In this document: piece after piece, positions 24,758 through 35,986 of the stretch
Layout: each line of letters begins with the position of its first letter
Numbering within the stretch: position 1 is the stretch's first letter
Assembly: GCA_016789755.1 (NCBI GenBank)
Contig: JAEUQG010000099.1
Span: 1 to 60,845 of the forward strand
DNA: 60,845 nt
Direction: 5' to 3'
From: Bryobacterales bacterium
GTDB taxonomy: Bacteria > Acidobacteriota > Terriglobia > Bryobacterales > Bryobacteraceae
Made by a program: the position numbers and the translations under genes
The notes under the pieces: generated by a model
The model's input: only the letters and a program-made list of their open reading frames with translations
What the model was told of the DNA's origin: nothing
The model's database searches: none

Positions 24758-27700
24758 TCAGAACTCGACGCGAAGAGCGCCTTGCACGTTGGCGCGGGCG
24801 CTGCCGAAGTTGGAGAAGTCGCCGACATGCCCGCTGAAGCGGGCCCAGGCGCCGGGGTTGTTGAGGTTAAAGGTGGTGTTCGGAGCGGACATGTTGGGAC
24901 GCTTCCAGGGCAGGTTGTGGCCATCCAGGCGCAGGCTTACTTTGCCCCGTTCCTTGAAGCTCCAACTCTTGTTGGCGTAGGCCTGATTCCAGTGGATGCC
25001 TGGCGCTTGCACAACGTTCGCGCCGAGGCTGCCGGTGGTATAGGCTTCAGGGTAAGCGAAGGCGTCCATCTTGAAGTACGGGTTCTGCGCGTTTGCCGGG
25101 AAGCGATTGCCCATTTCCCAATCCTTGACCTTGGCCTGCTCGATGGACACGACGGCATTGACGCGCGTCGCCGTGAGGTAACGGTGCGGGCTGCCGCCCA
25201 TGCCGATGGAGATCGGCTGGCCCGAAACTCCGTTCTGGCTCATGGCTAGCGTCCACCCGCCGAGGATGGAGTTAACGAGGCCGCCGCGGTTCATCCAACG
25301 CTGTCCCTTCCCCACAGGGAGTTCGTAGCTGACCATCAGGCCGTACTGCTGGCGGTAATCGTAGCTGGTGCGGGCCTTGCCCGTGCGCTCGTAGTAGCTG
25401 AGTTCGTTAGCGTTGCTGAGCGACTTCGAGAAGTTGTAGGAGGCATTCAGCGAGAGGCCGCTCGAATACCGCTTCTCGATCTTAATGTTGCCGCTGTGCC
25501 ATGTGTTGTGATTGAAGTTGGAGAGCAGATTGATGGCGCCGAAGTGGGGGTAGTAGCGGTAGTCCTGCTGGGCCTGGAAAACGCGATCCTGCAAGGCGCG
25601 ATCGCCCCCGAGAGCGATGGAAAGCGGAATCTCGTTAATGTTCCAACTGCGCACCAGGCCGACGCCGGCCGTGCCCTGATACATCAGCTCCAGCACCCAG
25701 GAGCGGCTGATCTCGTGTTGGAATCCGCTGGACCAATTCATTACGTAAGGGCGGCGCAGGTTGGGATCGCGCCAAGTGGCGGCGCGGCTGTTGAACGCCG
25801 CCCCGTTGTAGGGGACCGTGCCGTTGGAGAGCACCGTGTATTGGGTGGGTCCGGGGCCTTGGCGGAGAGCGAAGAGATGGCGGGGATCGCCGACCGGCTG
25901 CAACAGGTTGAATGTACCGGTGTATTCCTCAAAGCCTCCCGTGCCGGTTTCATCCATTGTGAGGATATCGAAGGAAGAGCGGAACACCCACTTGGAATGG
26001 AAGTTCCACGCGAGTCCGAGCCGCGGCTGGATGTTGTTCATGTCGCGCTTGCCGATGGGACCTTCGGGGTGCGTGATGGCGCCAAGCCGTCCTGTGATGG
26101 GGTCGACGGCGAGAGGATCGAACTGCGATTGCTGGCCCCACTTGGTCTGGAACGGCGAGGAGTACGACCAGCGCACGCCGAGATTGAGAGTGAGCTTCGG
26201 ACGCACTTTCCAATCGTCCTGGAAGTAGTAGTCGTTCGACCATTGGATGGGCAGGAAGGTGGCGAGGGCTTTGGTGAACGTTGCGCTCGTCACCGTTCCG
26301 ATCAGGAACGATGCGAACGTCTGGCCCGTGTTCGGCGTGAACGGCAAGTTGGTGCCGCCGAAGTTGTACTGGCCTGAGGGCAAGTCGGCCGAAGCGCGGT
26401 TGTACATGGTCTTGATCACTTCGACGCCCATCTTGAAGGCGTGCCGGCCGCGCAGCATGGTGAAGTTGTTTTGCAGCGTGAAGTCCTGGCCCACTTCGTT
26501 GGTGCGGTTGAGCGCGGCGAGGCTGAAGCCAATGTTGAAGTAAGGGAAGGTCTCCGGGCCGACACCGGGGATGCCGAGTTTTTCCGACCAGTTCTCGCCC
26601 GCGCCGAAGCGCGGAGGCGTCGAGTTGCGGCGGCGCATGTAGCCGAGGCGGAACTCGTTGAACATTGTGGAGGAAAAGACATAGGAGTCGTTGAACAGTC
26701 CGTTGATCTGGTCGACGGGGTTGATGGCGTCGACGCCGGCGATCTCGGGCCGCTTCAACGCCGAGCCGAGCGTGCCGCGGTGGCGGTTGTGCGAATAACG
26801 GAAGAAAATCTTGTGCTTGGGGCTGATCTGATGATCGACCTTGGCATCCCAGCGGTCGCGCTGAAGGATGCGTTTGGTGTTGTAAACGAGGTTCTGGGTG
26901 GGGCCGGTGCGGCTGGGAATGCCCGGTTCGTTAGGCTCATTCCAGACACCAAGTTCGAGGAACTTGACGGACACAGGATCGAACATGCTGCGCGGGATGC
27001 GGTTGCCGGCGAAGGGCGTGCGGGTCCAGGTGGCGCCGCTTTGGCGCGTGGTGAACGGATCGTAGAGCGGCAGGCCGCCGCCGGTTGCCTCAGGGAAAGA
27101 GAAGTCGCCGTTAAGCATGGCGGCGGTGGGCACGGCGGTACGCGTCTGGATGGCGGAGTCCTCGTGGTTCTGCACATAGTCGGCGAGCCAGAAAGTGCGG
27201 TTGCGCCCATCGTAGAGTTTGGGAATGTAGACGGGGCCGTTGCCGACGAAATCGCGCACGGTGTAGCGCCAGGGATCGTTGACGGGAAACTGCGTGAGGT
27301 ATTCGCGATGGGTCCACTGGCCGTTGAGGTAGCGCTCTTCAAACGAGCCATGAAGCACGTTGGTGCCGGATTTGTACACCGCTTTGACGGAACCGCCGGC
27401 GGCGTGGCCGTTTTCGGCGGAGTTGCCGCTGACGAGAACTTTGAACTCTTCGATGGCATCCAGGCTCGGCTGCAGGACGCCGTCGACTTGATTGACGGTG
27501 CCGGTATAAGGCGATTTGGCGCTGACGCCGTCGAGGAACCAGTTGCTGGCATTCTGCGCCTGTCCGGCGATATGGAAGCCGCCCTGCCCGACGATGCCGA
27601 CGATGCCGGGCATGAATTGCAGCAGATAGACGCTGCGCTTCATCAGGCCGGGCACTTTGGGCAGTTCTTCCTTCGAGAGCGAGTGGCCGCTGGCTACCGT

Positions 27701-28078
27701 TTCGGTGTTTAGGGCGGAGGCTTCGGCGGTGACGGAGATACTTTCGGTGACTGCCCCGAGCTCGAGCGTGATGTCGATGCGCGGCACCTCGGCGGGTCGC
27801 AGCGTGATGCCGTCGCGGTTGAACTGCTTGAAGCCCTGGGCTTCGACCGTGATGCGGTAGCTGCCGGCGATCAGGTAGGGCACGTAGTAGCCGCCTTCCG
27901 GCGATGTGGTGGTTTCGGAAAGGAAGCGTGTGCCGGTGTTGACGACACTGACTTTCGCGCCGGCGACCACCGCGCCGGTTGTGTCGCGGACAGTGCCGAC
28001 CAGCGTTGCTCCGCCGCCGGTTTGGGCGGCGAGGCTGGAGGCGAAGAGGGCGGCGGACAGAGCCACGGGAAGCAACAT
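24758..28078 (-). CDS. TonB-dependent receptor, Oar type (receptor 3)
   Basis: About 1106 residues: signal peptide ending SSLAAQ, carboxypeptidase-regulatory domain ([20 protein letters not shown]), plug region ([45 protein letters not shown] when split at the tract) and barrel ending [11 protein letters not shown]. The start is ambiguous: ATGs at 28114, 28090 and 28078 are in frame. I prefer the last because TATATG lies 9 bases before it and the 28090 codon would fall inside that hexamer. It lies 40 bases upstream of glnS on the same strand, perhaps by chance. The substrate is unknown. Confidence 0.88.
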   Translation of the reverse strand: MLLPVALSAALFASSLAAQTGGGATLVGTVRDTTGAVVAGAKVSVVNTGTRFLSETTTSPEGGYYVPYLIAGSYRITVEAQGFKQFNRDGITLRPAEVPRIDITLELGAVTESISVTAEASALNTETVASGHSLSKEELPKVPGLMKRSVYLLQFMPGIVGIVGQGGFHIAGQAQNASNWFLDGVSAKSPYTGTVNQVDGVLQPSLDAIEEFKVLVSGNSAENGHAAGGSVKAVYKSGTNVLHGSFEERYLNGQWTHREYLTQFPVNDPWRYTVRDFVGNGPVYIPKLYDGRNRTFWLADYVQNHEDSAIQTRTAVPTAAMLNGDFSFPEATGGGLPLYDPFTTRQSGATWTRTPFAGNRIPRSMFDPVSVKFLELGVWNEPNEPGIPSRTGPTQNLVYNTKRILQRDRWDAKVDHQISPKHKIFFRYSHNRHRGTLGSALKRPEIAGVDAINPVDQINGLFNDSYVFSSTMFNEFRLGYMRRRNSTPPRFGAGENWSEKLGIPGVGPETFPYFNIGFSLAALNRTNEVGQDFTLQNNFTMLRGRHAFKMGVEVIKTMYNRASADLPSGQYNFGGTNLPFTPNTGQTFASFLIGTVTSATFTKALATFLPIQWSNDYYFQDDWKVRPKLTLNLGVRWSYSSPFQTKWGQQSQFDPLAVDPITGRLGAITHPEGPIGKRDMNNIQPRLGLAWNFHSKWVFRSSFDILTMDETGTGGFEEYTGTFNLLQPVGDPRHLFALRQGPGPTQYTVLSNGTVPYNGAAFNSRAATWRDPNLRRPYVMNWSSGFQHEISRSWVLELMYQGTAGVGLVRSWNINEIPLSIALGGDRALQDRVFQAQQDYRYYPHFGAINLLSNFNHNTWHSGNIKIEKRYSSGLSLNASYNFSKSLSNANELSYYERTGKARTSYDYRQQYGLMVSYELPVGKGQRWMNRGGLVNSILGGWTLAMSQNGVSGQPISIGMGGSPHRYLTATRVNAVVSIEQAKVKDWEMGNRFPANAQNPYFKMDAFAYPEAYTTGSLGANVVQAPGIHWNQAYANKSWSFKERGKVSLRLDGHNLPWKRPNMSAPNTTFNLNNPGAWARFSGHVGDFSNFGSARANVQGALRVEF

Positions 28079-28312
28079 GGGTGCCAGCATATAACGTGGG
28101 CCGGATTCGGTCAAACAGGCTAATTCGGGCTAGTAGGACCAACAAGGGCTTGTGCTGCCGGCCACGGGTTTATTTCCATCCACGAACCGAAGACCTGGGC
28201 TCTGGGGACCGAAAACGTTTCACATTCTTCACCCGGCGAAAGGAGTGGCGCTGCTTGCGTTTCTGCCGGTGTGGTTCAGTTCGCTTGACCGCCGCTGGAT
28301 GCTGCGCCACGC

Positions 28313-28318
28313 TATAAT
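28313..28318 (+). promoter_or_regulatory. Consensus -10 (TATAAT) for rnhA
   Basis: A perfect TATAAT ends 12 bases before the rnhA ATG. TTGACC lies 22 bases upstream, too far for an ordinary -35. The leader would be about 5 bases. The intergenic 28115-28330 contains no gene that I can support. Confidence 0.5.
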
Positions 28319-28330
28319 CCGTCGGAAACG

Positions 28331-28774
28331 ATGAAACAGGTGGAACTGATCACGGATGGATCGTGTCTCGGAAATCCGGGGCCGGGAGGATGGGCCTGCA
28401 TCCTGCGCTATAACGGACACATCAAGGAACTGTCGGGCGGCGAAGCGCATACAACGAATAACCGCATGGAGTTGACTGCGGCCATCAAGGGTTTGGAGGC
28501 CTTGCGGGTGCCCTGCGAGGTAACGCTCACCACCGATTCGCAGTACGTCAAGAACGGCATTACCAAATGGGTGGCGGGATGGAAACGCAACGGGTGGATG
28601 ACCAAGGAGCGCAAGCCGGTGTTGAACCAGGAACTGTGGGAGGAACTGGACCGGCTGGTGACACGCCACCGGTTGGAGTGGAAATGGACCAAGGGGCACG
28701 CCGGTCACGCGGATAACAACCGCTGCGATGAAATGGCGCAGGCGGCGGCACGGGCGGCATCGGGCCGCAGGTAA
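28331..28774 (+). CDS. rnhA: Ribonuclease HI
   Basis: 147 residues, standard for RNase HI, which cuts the RNA strand of RNA-DNA hybrids. All catalytic positions are visible: Asp9 ([14 protein letters not shown]), Glu47 ([10 protein letters not shown]), Asp69 (TTDSQYV), His123 (KGHAGH) and Asp133 (NNRCDE). The basic handle region [17 protein letters not shown] is present. It begins a run of four codirectional genes, but its own TATAAT and its housekeeping role suggest separate control. Confidence 0.96.
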   Translation: MKQVELITDGSCLGNPGPGGWACILRYNGHIKELSGGEAHTTNNRMELTAAIKGLEALRVPCEVTLTTDSQYVKNGITKWVAGWKRNGWMTKERKPVLNQELWEELDRLVTRHRLEWKWTKGHAGHADNNRCDEMAQAAARAASGRR

Positions 28775-28791
28775 AATAGGCGCAGCACCTC

Positions 28792-29838
28792 ATGCGCATT
28801 CTTATCCTTTTGCTCGCCTTGTCAGCCCTGGCCGCCGAGATTCGGACGGAGAAACTTTTCGGGCCGGAGACTCGCACGGGTCCCTATAAACATCCTGCCT
28901 CGATCACGGAACTGCTGAACGGGGATTTGTACCTTGTCTATTACGGGGGCAAGGGCGAATACGCCAACGATACGGCGGTGTACGGATCGAAGAAGCGGCG
29001 CGGCGAAGGCTGGTCCGCTCCGGTGGTGATTGCCAAGGATCCGCTGCGATCGGCGGGGAACGGCGTCGTCTGGCAAGCTCCCGATGGGACGTTGTGGCTG
29101 TTCTACGTTATCAGGTTCGGGGACACGTGGTCGAAGTCGCGGATTGCGGCAAAGATCTCTCTCGATTACGGCGACACCTGGTCCGACTCATCCTTGATTG
29201 CGCTGGAAGAAGGGATGATGGTGCGCGGGAGGCCGATCCTGCTGGCCTCGGGCGACTACCTGCTGCCGGTGTATAAAGAGACTGGCGAAGACCGGGAGGA
29301 GGTGGGGCCGGACAGTGTTTCGACGTTCCTGCGCTACAACCCCAAGCAGAAGGAGTGGCGGCAGTTGGGAAGCATCCGGTCGAAGAAAGGGAACATACAG
29401 CCGGCCCCCGTGGAAGTGGCCCCGGGGCATTTGATTGCCTATTGCCGGCGTGGCGGCGGCTACGGCCCGGTGACGGATGGCTACATTGTGCGCTCGGAAT
29501 CGCGGGACGGCGGCTTGACCTGGACGGAAGGAAAGGATTCGGCGTTCCCGAATCCGAACTCGGCGGTGGATTTCATCCGGCTGAGGAACGGCCACCTGCT
29601 GCTGGTTTACAACGACAGTATGAGCCGCCGGACTCCGCTGACGGTGGCGATTTCCACTGATGGGGATCAAACGTACGCGCGGCGGAGAAATATTGCCGAA
29701 GGCGCGAATGATTTCGCCTATCCTGTGGCAATTCAGGCAAGCGACGGGATGATCCACGTCATTTACACCTCCGACCGGCGGAGCACCATCCGTCATGCGG
29801 TGTTCGACGAAAGCGCGATCCTCGAATGGCGTCGCTGA
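28792..29838 (+). CDS. Exported sialidase-like BNR-repeat protein
   Basis: 348 residues with a signal peptide (MRILILLLALSALAAE) and a six-bladed propeller of the BNR/exo-sialidase type. Asp-box-like turns are visible: SLDYGDTWSDSS, SRDGGLTWTEGK and STDGDQTYARR. The N-terminal strand HPASITELLNGDLYLVYYGG is characteristic of BNR_2 proteins, and arginines that could bind a carboxylate occur (GRPILLASGDYLLPVY). Family members hydrolyse sialic acid or other glycans, but many acidobacterial and planctomycete ones are uncharacterised. TAAAAT overlapping the rnhA stop could be a -10. The last 13 bases overlap the next gene. Confidence 0.75.
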   Translation: MRILILLLALSALAAEIRTEKLFGPETRTGPYKHPASITELLNGDLYLVYYGGKGEYANDTAVYGSKKRRGEGWSAPVVIAKDPLRSAGNGVVWQAPDGTLWLFYVIRFGDTWSKSRIAAKISLDYGDTWSDSSLIALEEGMMVRGRPILLASGDYLLPVYKETGEDREEVGPDSVSTFLRYNPKQKEWRQLGSIRSKKGNIQPAPVEVAPGHLIAYCRRGGGYGPVTDGYIVRSESRDGGLTWTEGKDSAFPNPNSAVDFIRLRNGHLLLVYNDSMSRRTPLTVAISTDGDQTYARRRNIAEGANDFAYPVAIQASDGMIHVIYTSDRRSTIRHAVFDESAILEWRR

Positions 29839-30923
29839 GCGGCAGTTTTCACCTTCTCTACCTATTCGATGTCGCCGAGGAGATACGAATCGACGAATTG
29901 CGCAAGATTCTGCGGATTGAGAAGCCGGAGAGGGAGCCGGGGTTCGGGCACCTTGCTCCGTCGTATGTGCGTTTCGAACACCCACCGATCGAGGAGCAGG
30001 TGGCGGCAGTGCGGACGGAGTCAGGGGACCTGTTCCCTGCCCGCATGCGGTACTTCGATTACGGGGTGGCGGTGCTGGAGTTGGAGGCTTCCTTCGAAGG
30101 AGAGGATTGGCCCGGGGTGATTGCGCTGGCGGGGCGTTGGATTGGGGCACCAGAGATGGAGTGCTTGGCCGAGGCGCGGATAGCGAGCGGGTTGGAGCAG
30201 GTGGCGGGGGCGCTCCACAAGCCGTTTTCGCGCCGTCTGTTCGAGGATTACTGCGTGGTGGAATTGCGCGAGGTGCTGGAAGATGGGGCGCCGGCCGACG
30301 CTGCACGGCTGGTGGAGCGGTACGGTGCGGAGATCGCTCAGATCGTCCGTGGAGAATCGCAAGCTCTCAGCGCGACGGAACGGGGTGAAGTGTTGGCCTC
30401 GTCGATTTCCTACTCGCCCGGCGACCTGATGGTGGCTGGGTGGACGGCGGCGGTGATATACGACGCGCAACCGGAGAGCGCGGCCGCCATGCGGCAACTG
30501 TTGGAGTATGCGAATACACAATTGCTCGAGTTCCGGCACTACGATGAAGTGCTGTCGGGAGTGCTGAAGGAGCTGTACCAACTCATGGAGCGGCGCCCTG
30601 GAGTGCTGCGGCGGTGGCACATGATCCGCCAGGCGCAGAAACTGAACGCCATCCGGCTGGAGGTGATGGAGCTGAGCGAGCGGGCCGATACGGCGATCAA
30701 GTTCTTGAGCGACGTATTCTATGCGCGGGCGTTCAAAATGGCCGCGGCTCGGATCGGGGCGCCGGATTACCGCCTGCTGGTGGACGAGAAGGTGAAGGCG
30801 GCAGGGGAGTTGTACAGGTTTTTGATGGAGGAGTTCCACCATGCTCGGGCGTTCGTGCTGGAGTTTCTCGTCGTGGTGATTCTGATCATCGACCTGATCT
30901 ATCTATTTCGAGGGAAAACATGA
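29826..30923 (+). CDS. RMD1/DUF155-like protein with C-terminal membrane anchor
   Basis: 365 residues. The N-terminal half is a mixed alpha/beta domain containing MRYFDYGVAVLELE, and the middle has SSISYSPGDLMVAGWTAAVIYD followed by helices (MRQLLEYANTQLLEFRHYD). The C-terminus is a single membrane helix, LVVVILIIDLIYLF. This order matches the RMD1/Sif2/DUF155 family, known mainly from yeast and mitochondrial proteins with uncharacterised bacterial relatives. It overlaps the BNR gene by 13 bases and the next gene by ATGA, so it is translationally coupled between two secreted or sugar-related enzymes. Function unknown; family call moderately secure. Confidence 0.6.
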   Translation: MASLSGSFHLLYLFDVAEEIRIDELRKILRIEKPEREPGFGHLAPSYVRFEHPPIEEQVAAVRTESGDLFPARMRYFDYGVAVLELEASFEGEDWPGVIALAGRWIGAPEMECLAEARIASGLEQVAGALHKPFSRRLFEDYCVVELREVLEDGAPADAARLVERYGAEIAQIVRGESQALSATERGEVLASSISYSPGDLMVAGWTAAVIYDAQPESAAAMRQLLEYANTQLLEFRHYDEVLSGVLKELYQLMERRPGVLRRWHMIRQAQKLNAIRLEVMELSERADTAIKFLSDVFYARAFKMAAARIGAPDYRLLVDEKVKAAGELYRFLMEEFHHARAFVLEFLVVVILIIDLIYLFRGKT

Positions 30924-31765
30924 TCGCTGCTATCGACGCGCACCATCATTTGTGGAATTATTCGGCAGAGGAATATGGATGGATATCGGACGACATGGCC
31001 GTATTGCGGCGCGATTTCACACCCGCAGGTCTGAAGGAGCGCATGGATGCGGCGGGCGTTGCGGGGGCAGTGGCGGTACAAGCCCGGCAATCGGTGGTGG
31101 AGACGGAATGGCTCCTGCAGCTAGCATCGAAAAACGATTTCATGATGGGTGTGGTGGGGTGGTTACCTCTGGCCTCGCCAGGCGTGGGCAGGTACCTTGA
31201 GCGGTGGGGCGGCAACGGGAAATGGAAGGGCGTCCGGCATGTCGTCCAGGATGAGCCGGATGACCGGTTCCTGTTGGGGGAGGCCTTTCAAGCGGGAGTA
31301 GGGGAGTTGGAAGGCAGCGGACTGGTTTACGACATCCTGATTTATGAGCGGCATCTACCGGTTGCGGTGGAATTTGTGGACCATCATCCGAGGCAGCGGT
31401 TTGTGTTGGACCACGTGGCGAAGCCACGCATTCGCGACGGAGCGATCTCGCCCTGGCGGGAGAACCTGCGGGAACTGGCGCGAAGGGAGAACGTCTACTG
31501 CAAGGTATCGGGGATGGCGACCGAAGCAGACTGGAAGGACTGGACCGGCGAAGGATTGCGGCCGTATTTCGAGGTGGCCTTGGAAGCATTCGGCCCGGCC
31601 CGGCTCATGTTCGGTTCGGACTGGCCAGTGCTGGAAGTGGCGGGTACTTACGGTAAGTGGGTGGAAACGGTGCGGGAGTGGGTGCTCGGATTGAGTGAGG
31701 ACGAGCAACGCCGGATTCTGCGGGAAACGGCAGTGGAGGCCTATGGGTTGCGGGTTCGGGATTAG
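30920..31765 (+). CDS. COG3618 amidohydrolase, sugar-lactonase type
   Basis: 281 residues of the amidohydrolase-2 fold. The opening [18 protein letters not shown] matches the HxH metal motif of L-fuconolactonase and L-rhamnonolactonase relatives. Later motifs are [23 protein letters not shown] (His for metal) and [10 protein letters not shown] (catalytic Asp), all in expected order. Such enzymes open sugar-acid lactones. I took the ATG that overlaps the upstream stop (ATGA) because it starts exactly at the conserved domain. Its stop overlaps that of the opposing HTCS-like kinase. The substrate could be L-fucono-, L-rhamnono- or another lactone. Confidence 0.8.
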   Translation: MIAAIDAHHHLWNYSAEEYGWISDDMAVLRRDFTPAGLKERMDAAGVAGAVAVQARQSVVETEWLLQLASKNDFMMGVVGWLPLASPGVGRYLERWGGNGKWKGVRHVVQDEPDDRFLLGEAFQAGVGELEGSGLVYDILIYERHLPVAVEFVDHHPRQRFVLDHVAKPRIRDGAISPWRENLRELARRENVYCKVSGMATEADWKDWTGEGLRPYFEVALEAFGPARLMFGSDWPVLEVAGTYGKWVETVREWVLGLSEDEQRRILRETAVEAYGLRVRD

Positions 31766-34700
31766 CCGCGCCCGACGGGTGTGCCCCACTCGGTGACCGC
31801 CGAGATCAGTTCGCTCACATGGATGGGCTTGCTGACATAGCTGTCCATGCCCGCGGCAAGGCATTTTTCACGATCCCCTTTCATGGCGTTGGCGGTGAGG
31901 GCAACGACGGGGATGCGGCGTCCCGATCCGTTCTCGCGCTCGCGCAGCAGCCGCGTTGCGGTGAGCCCGTCCATCTCGGGCATTTGCACATCCATGAGAA
32001 CCAGATCGAAGGGATGGTCGGCCAGTAATTCGAGCGCCAGCTTGCCGTTCGGCACGACCTCGACGAAGTGGCCTTGCTTTTCCAGCACGCGAAGAGCGAG
32101 TTTCTGGTTCACGGGGTTGTCTTCGGCCAGCAGAATACGCAACGCGGGGCCCGTGCGGGCAGCCGTTTGGATGGGCGCATCCTTGCTTTGGAGCTCGGCG
32201 TAATCCAGGCGCAGCGTGAAGGAGAACGTGCTTCCCTTCCCCGGCTCACTCTCTACGAAAACTTCACCGCCCATCATTTCCACAAGACGGCGGCTGATGG
32301 CAAGGCCGAGACCGGTACCGCCATAAGTGCGATTGGTGGATCCGTCGGCTTGGCGGAACGCCTCGAAAATGATCGCCAGTTTGTCCTGCGGAATCCCGAT
32401 GCCGGTGTCGTGGACTAGGAAGCAAAGGATGGCCTGATCGCCCAGATCGCGGCGCAGTTCCACACCGACTCGGACCTCGCCATGGGCTGTAAACTTGATG
32501 GCGTTGCCGATCATGTTGAGCAGGATCTGGCGGATCCGGATGCTGTCGCCGAGCACAGCATCGGGGACGGTTGGCGGAACGTGGCAACTGAGACGAATGC
32601 CCTTTTCGGCGGCCTTGGGCATCAGAGTCTGGACGGAAGCGCGGATGCATTCGCGGATGGAGAATGGCGCGGGAACCAGTTCCAGGCGGCCTGCTTCGAT
32701 TTTGGAAAAGTCGAGGATATCGTCGATGAGCGTCAGCAGCACATCCGCGGAAACGCGGGCGGATTCGAGATAGTCCTTCTGCTCGGAAGAAAGGTCGGTG
32801 CTTGAGAGGAGCTGGGTCATGCCGAGGATTCCGTTCATCGGCGTCCGGATCTCGTGGCTCATGTTGGCGAGAAACTCGCTCTTCATCCGGCTCGCTTCCT
32901 CTGCGCGATGGCGGGCAGCTTCCAACTCCCAGGTCCGTTCGGCAACCAGAGCTTCGAGTTGGCTTTTCTCCCGCGTGAGTTTGCGCTCCCGCCACAGGCC
33001 GAATTGGACTGCCAGCATGATGAAGACCAAGGTGCAAGCCACCAGAAAGGGAATCGTCCGATACCAGGGCGCATCGACCGTAAAGGAGAGGCGGCCGGGA
33101 GCGCCCCAGGGCGATTCGCCGCGGCGCGCCTGGACCTCGAAAGTGTAGTCGCCGGGAGGCAGGTTGCCGAGCGAAATGGACGCCTCCCTGGCCAGTTCCC
33201 ATTGGGAATCGACCCCGAGAAGGCGGCGGCGGAATTCGAGTGCGCGTTCGTTGCCGAAGGAGAGACCGGCGTAGTCGATGACCAGCGCCCCCTCCTTGGG
33301 GCCGATCCGGAGACCGGCGGGCGCCAGATTCCTGCGCTGGCTGGTGCGAATTGCGGTGATAAGCGACGTAGGACCCAGAATGGGCGTGGGCGGAGTAGGG
33401 CGGAAGCGGCTGAGGCCACGGCTGGTGCCGATCCAAAGAGCGCCATCGGGACCGGCCAGAATGGCGCGGCTGTTGCAATCGTCCCAAACCAAGCCGTCCA
33501 TGGCGGAATAGCGGCGCCAGCGCCGGCCATTCCATTCGTGCAGCCCATTGAGGCTGCCAAACCACATAGAACCGAGCGGCCCGTGCGTCATGGACAGCGT
33601 CGTGCTGGGGGCCTGTGTTTCACCGGCTGGCGCCTCAAAAACACGCCATTTGCCGTCCACGTTGCGAACCACCGAAAGCGGGGCGTGTTCGCGGTAGGCT
33701 ACCCAATACTCCCCGGATGCATGTTCGCGCACCAGGCTTACCAAATCCATGCGCAGGCCGTTGGCCGTCGTGATGCGTTGCTTCGTCGAGCCTTCGATGA
33801 CGAGCAGGCCAAGCGCCCCGGCGAGCCAGATGCGGCCCTGCGAATCCTCGAATCCATCGAAGAAGCTTTCCTGAGGATCCTCGGTGGCGATGCGCTCGAA
33901 AGCGGGGCGGGTGTTCCCAAGAATGGAACTGGTGCTGCGGTAAAGACCTGCCGTGCCGGCAACCCAGAGTCGGTTGTTGCGGTCCAGGAAGAGGCGGCGC
34001 ACCATCTGCATGGACAGACCCGACGTGGACGGGATCACGAGACCTACCCCACGTTCGGGATCGAGGCGCAGCAGTTGGCCCCGGTTGGTGCCTGCCCAGA
34101 TCGAACCGTCCGGGGGGGAGACAAGCGTGTAGACGATGCCGGAAGGCTGCGGCGACTGCCATCGCCGGAATTGGATAGCATCCCCGGAAGGCTGTCCCCA
34201 GTAGATACCGTCCTCGGTGCCGGCCCAGACCCGCTGCTTTGCATCCAGCAGGACCGACCAAACATAATCGTCCTCGAGACCGTTGCGCCGTGTCCAACTG
34301 GACCATTCGCCGAAACCGATCCAGCGCAGCAGGCCATGGCCGCCGGTACCGATCCACAGGTTTCCTTCGCGGTCCGTGAGGAGGCTGCTGGGAACGGTGG
34401 CTGTCAATCCGTTCCGTTGAGTGACCGGATGCCAAGCCCCGTCGCGCCGGATCGCCAGGCCGTTATGAGTGGTGACGATCGGATTTCCCGTGGGATCGAA
34501 CGCCATCGCGATACGGCGCTGGGACTGCGGTTCTCCGTGGAAACTCCAGTCCTCGAAGGAAGTCGCGCCGGCGGGTTTGGCGAAAATCGCCGTCTCGCTG
34601 CGCACGATGAGGGCGCCCTGCGGGCCGGAGACGATGATCAGCCACCGGTCTTCGGGCAGGCCGGGGATGGAGGCGAGGACGATGCGTTCCTGCCCCGGAG

Positions 34701-35301
34701 GCCCTTCGAGCCGGCACAACCGCAGGCCGCAGCCGATCCAAAGCGAGTCCCCTACCGTGTGCAACGTGTGTCCGCCGGGGGCTCGCATTTCAGGGCTGGT
34801 GTGCGCGTCTTCAGGAGCAACTAGCGTGCGGCGGACGGTCCACACGGAGTTCTCTTTTGTGGCGACAGCAAGTCCGGATGGGGTCGCGATAAACAGGCGT
34901 CCGTCCGGCAGCGAAGCCATCGGGAATCGGTTAAAAGGCAAACCGAGACGCCCGTTATCGAGAGAAAGACGCTCGAACCGCCCGTTTTCGAGGTGCGCAA
35001 CGCCCTGGTTGGAAGCCGCCCACAGCGTCCCGTCCGGCGTCTCGTGGAGCCCGTTAACAAACACACTGGGCAGGCCGTGTTCGGTGGTATGTTGTAGAAA
35101 ATTACGGCCATCGTAGCGGTACAGACCGCTTTGCGTGGCAATCCACAGAAAGCCGCGGCGGTCCTGGAGCAGGCTTTCAATGTTGCCGATTTCCAACCCG
35201 TCCTGCGGACCGTATTCACGAAAAGAGTAGCTTTGGGCGTCAGCCGCCGCAGAAAGGCACACGAACGCCATGGTGAGTTTCCAGGCGATTCGTCGGCTCA
35301 T
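31762..35301 (-). CDS. HTCS-like hybrid histidine kinase with two-component propeller
   Basis: 1179 residues. After a signal peptide comes a periplasmic beta-propeller of Reg_prop repeats ([42 protein letters not shown]), then a Y_Y_Y domain ([17 protein letters not shown]), one transmembrane helix ([20 protein letters not shown]), HisKA with His816 ([14 protein letters not shown]), an ATPase domain ([19 protein letters not shown]) and a receiver with Asp1104 ([13 protein letters not shown]). Unlike Bacteroides HTCS there is no AraC output after the receiver. Such kinases sense oligosaccharides; the surrounding sugar genes fit. GATAGA lies 8 bases before the ATG. It diverges from the HAD gene. 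Confidence 0.92.
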   Translation of the reverse strand: MSRRIAWKLTMAFVCLSAAADAQSYSFREYGPQDGLEIGNIESLLQDRRGFLWIATQSGLYRYDGRNFLQHTTEHGLPSVFVNGLHETPDGTLWAASNQGVAHLENGRFERLSLDNGRLGLPFNRFPMASLPDGRLFIATPSGLAVATKENSVWTVRRTLVAPEDAHTSPEMRAPGGHTLHTVGDSLWIGCGLRLCRLEGPPGQERIVLASIPGLPEDRWLIIVSGPQGALIVRSETAIFAKPAGATSFEDWSFHGEPQSQRRIAMAFDPTGNPIVTTHNGLAIRRDGAWHPVTQRNGLTATVPSSLLTDREGNLWIGTGGHGLLRWIGFGEWSSWTRRNGLEDDYVWSVLLDAKQRVWAGTEDGIYWGQPSGDAIQFRRWQSPQPSGIVYTLVSPPDGSIWAGTNRGQLLRLDPERGVGLVIPSTSGLSMQMVRRLFLDRNNRLWVAGTAGLYRSTSSILGNTRPAFERIATEDPQESFFDGFEDSQGRIWLAGALGLLVIEGSTKQRITTANGLRMDLVSLVREHASGEYWVAYREHAPLSVVRNVDGKWRVFEAPAGETQAPSTTLSMTHGPLGSMWFGSLNGLHEWNGRRWRRYSAMDGLVWDDCNSRAILAGPDGALWIGTSRGLSRFRPTPPTPILGPTSLITAIRTSQRRNLAPAGLRIGPKEGALVIDYAGLSFGNERALEFRRRLLGVDSQWELAREASISLGNLPPGDYTFEVQARRGESPWGAPGRLSFTVDAPWYRTIPFLVACTLVFIMLAVQFGLWRERKLTREKSQLEALVAERTWELEAARHRAEEASRMKSEFLANMSHEIRTPMNGILGMTQLLSSTDLSSEQKDYLESARVSADVLLTLIDDILDFSKIEAGRLELVPAPFSIRECIRASVQTLMPKAAEKGIRLSCHVPPTVPDAVLGDSIRIRQILLNMIGNAIKFTAHGEVRVGVELRRDLGDQAILCFLVHDTGIGIPQDKLAIIFEAFRQADGSTNRTYGGTGLGLAISRRLVEMMGGEVFVESEPGKGSTFSFTLRLDYAELQSKDAPIQTAARTGPALRILLAEDNPVNQKLALRVLEKQGHFVEVVPNGKLALELLADHPFDLVLMDVQMPEMDGLTATRLLRERENGSGRRIPVVALTANAMKGDREKCLAAGMDSYVSKPIHVSELISAVTEWGTPVGRG

Positions 35302-35357
35302 GTTGTTCTTCTATCGGCGGAATGCAGGTATAGCCATAGACTAAGGCACTTCAAAGG

Positions 35358-35363
35358 TACAAT
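35358..35363 (+). promoter_or_regulatory. Candidate -10 (TACAAT) for the HAD gene
   Basis: TACAAT ends 7 bases before the GTG chosen as start of the HAD phosphatase. No good -35 is visible. The spacing supports both the GTG choice and a leaderless message. Confidence 0.4.
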
Positions 35364-35370
35364 CAAGAGC

Positions 35371-35979
35371 GTGATTCAAACGGTAATCTTCGATCTGGGC
35401 GGGGTGATTGTGCCTCTGGATTTTCCGCGGCTGTATGGAAAGCTTGCCTCCCACTGCGATGTCCCGGCGGAGGAGATCCCGCGGAGAATCGCCGAAACGG
35501 GCTGGGTGGGCCAGTTGGAGTCGGGGCAAATGCCCGCCGGGGAGTTCACCGGACGGATTGTAGAACTGCTCGGGCTGAGGGCTCCGGAAAGTGATTTTCG
35601 CGATCTGTGGAGCAGTCTCTTCCCCGGACACACATTGCTCCCGGAATCGCTGATGGAGGGGGTGAAAAAGCACCACCGGCTGTTGCTGCTGTCCAATACG
35701 AACGCCATTCACTTTGGAATGGTGCGCGAGAACTATCCGCTGCTGCGGCATTTCGACCATTTCGTTCTCAGCCATGAGGTGGGCGCCATGAAGCCCTCGC
35801 CGGTTATCTATCGGGCAGCCATCGAGGCGGCTGGGTGCCGGGCGGAGGATTGCTTCTTCACCGACGATGTTCCGGCCTATGTGGAAGGCGCGCGCAAGGC
35901 GGGCATACGGTCGGAACGGTTCGAATCGTATGAACAAATTACCGCGCTATTCGATGAAATTGGCGTAGGTTGGCGGTAA
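35371..35979 (+). CDS. HAD-superfamily phosphatase, YihX-like
   Basis: 202 residues from GTG; the domain starts at once (IQTVIFDLGGVIVPLD). Motif I has the nucleophile Asp followed by LGG, as in YihX-type sugar phosphatases, where the second Asp is replaced. Motif II is LLLLSNTNAIH, motif III lysine is in VGAMKPSPVIY, and motif IV is CFFTDDVPAYVEGARKAGI. YihX acts on alpha-glucose 1-phosphate, but specificity is not predictable here. A much longer upstream ATG would run into the divergent kinase gene and is rejected. It converges on xylB with 7 bases between. Confidence 0.82.
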   Translation: MIQTVIFDLGGVIVPLDFPRLYGKLASHCDVPAEEIPRRIAETGWVGQLESGQMPAGEFTGRIVELLGLRAPESDFRDLWSSLFPGHTLLPESLMEGVKKHHRLLLLSNTNAIHFGMVRENYPLLRHFDHFVLSHEVGAMKPSPVIYRAAIEAAGCRAEDCFFTDDVPAYVEGARKAGIRSERFESYEQITALFDEIGVGWR

Positions 35980-35986
35980 TGAGCAT

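Noticed and set aside
28285..28290. TTGACC as a -35 for rnhA
   Set aside because: The 22-base spacer to TATAAT is too long for a normal sigma-70 promoter.
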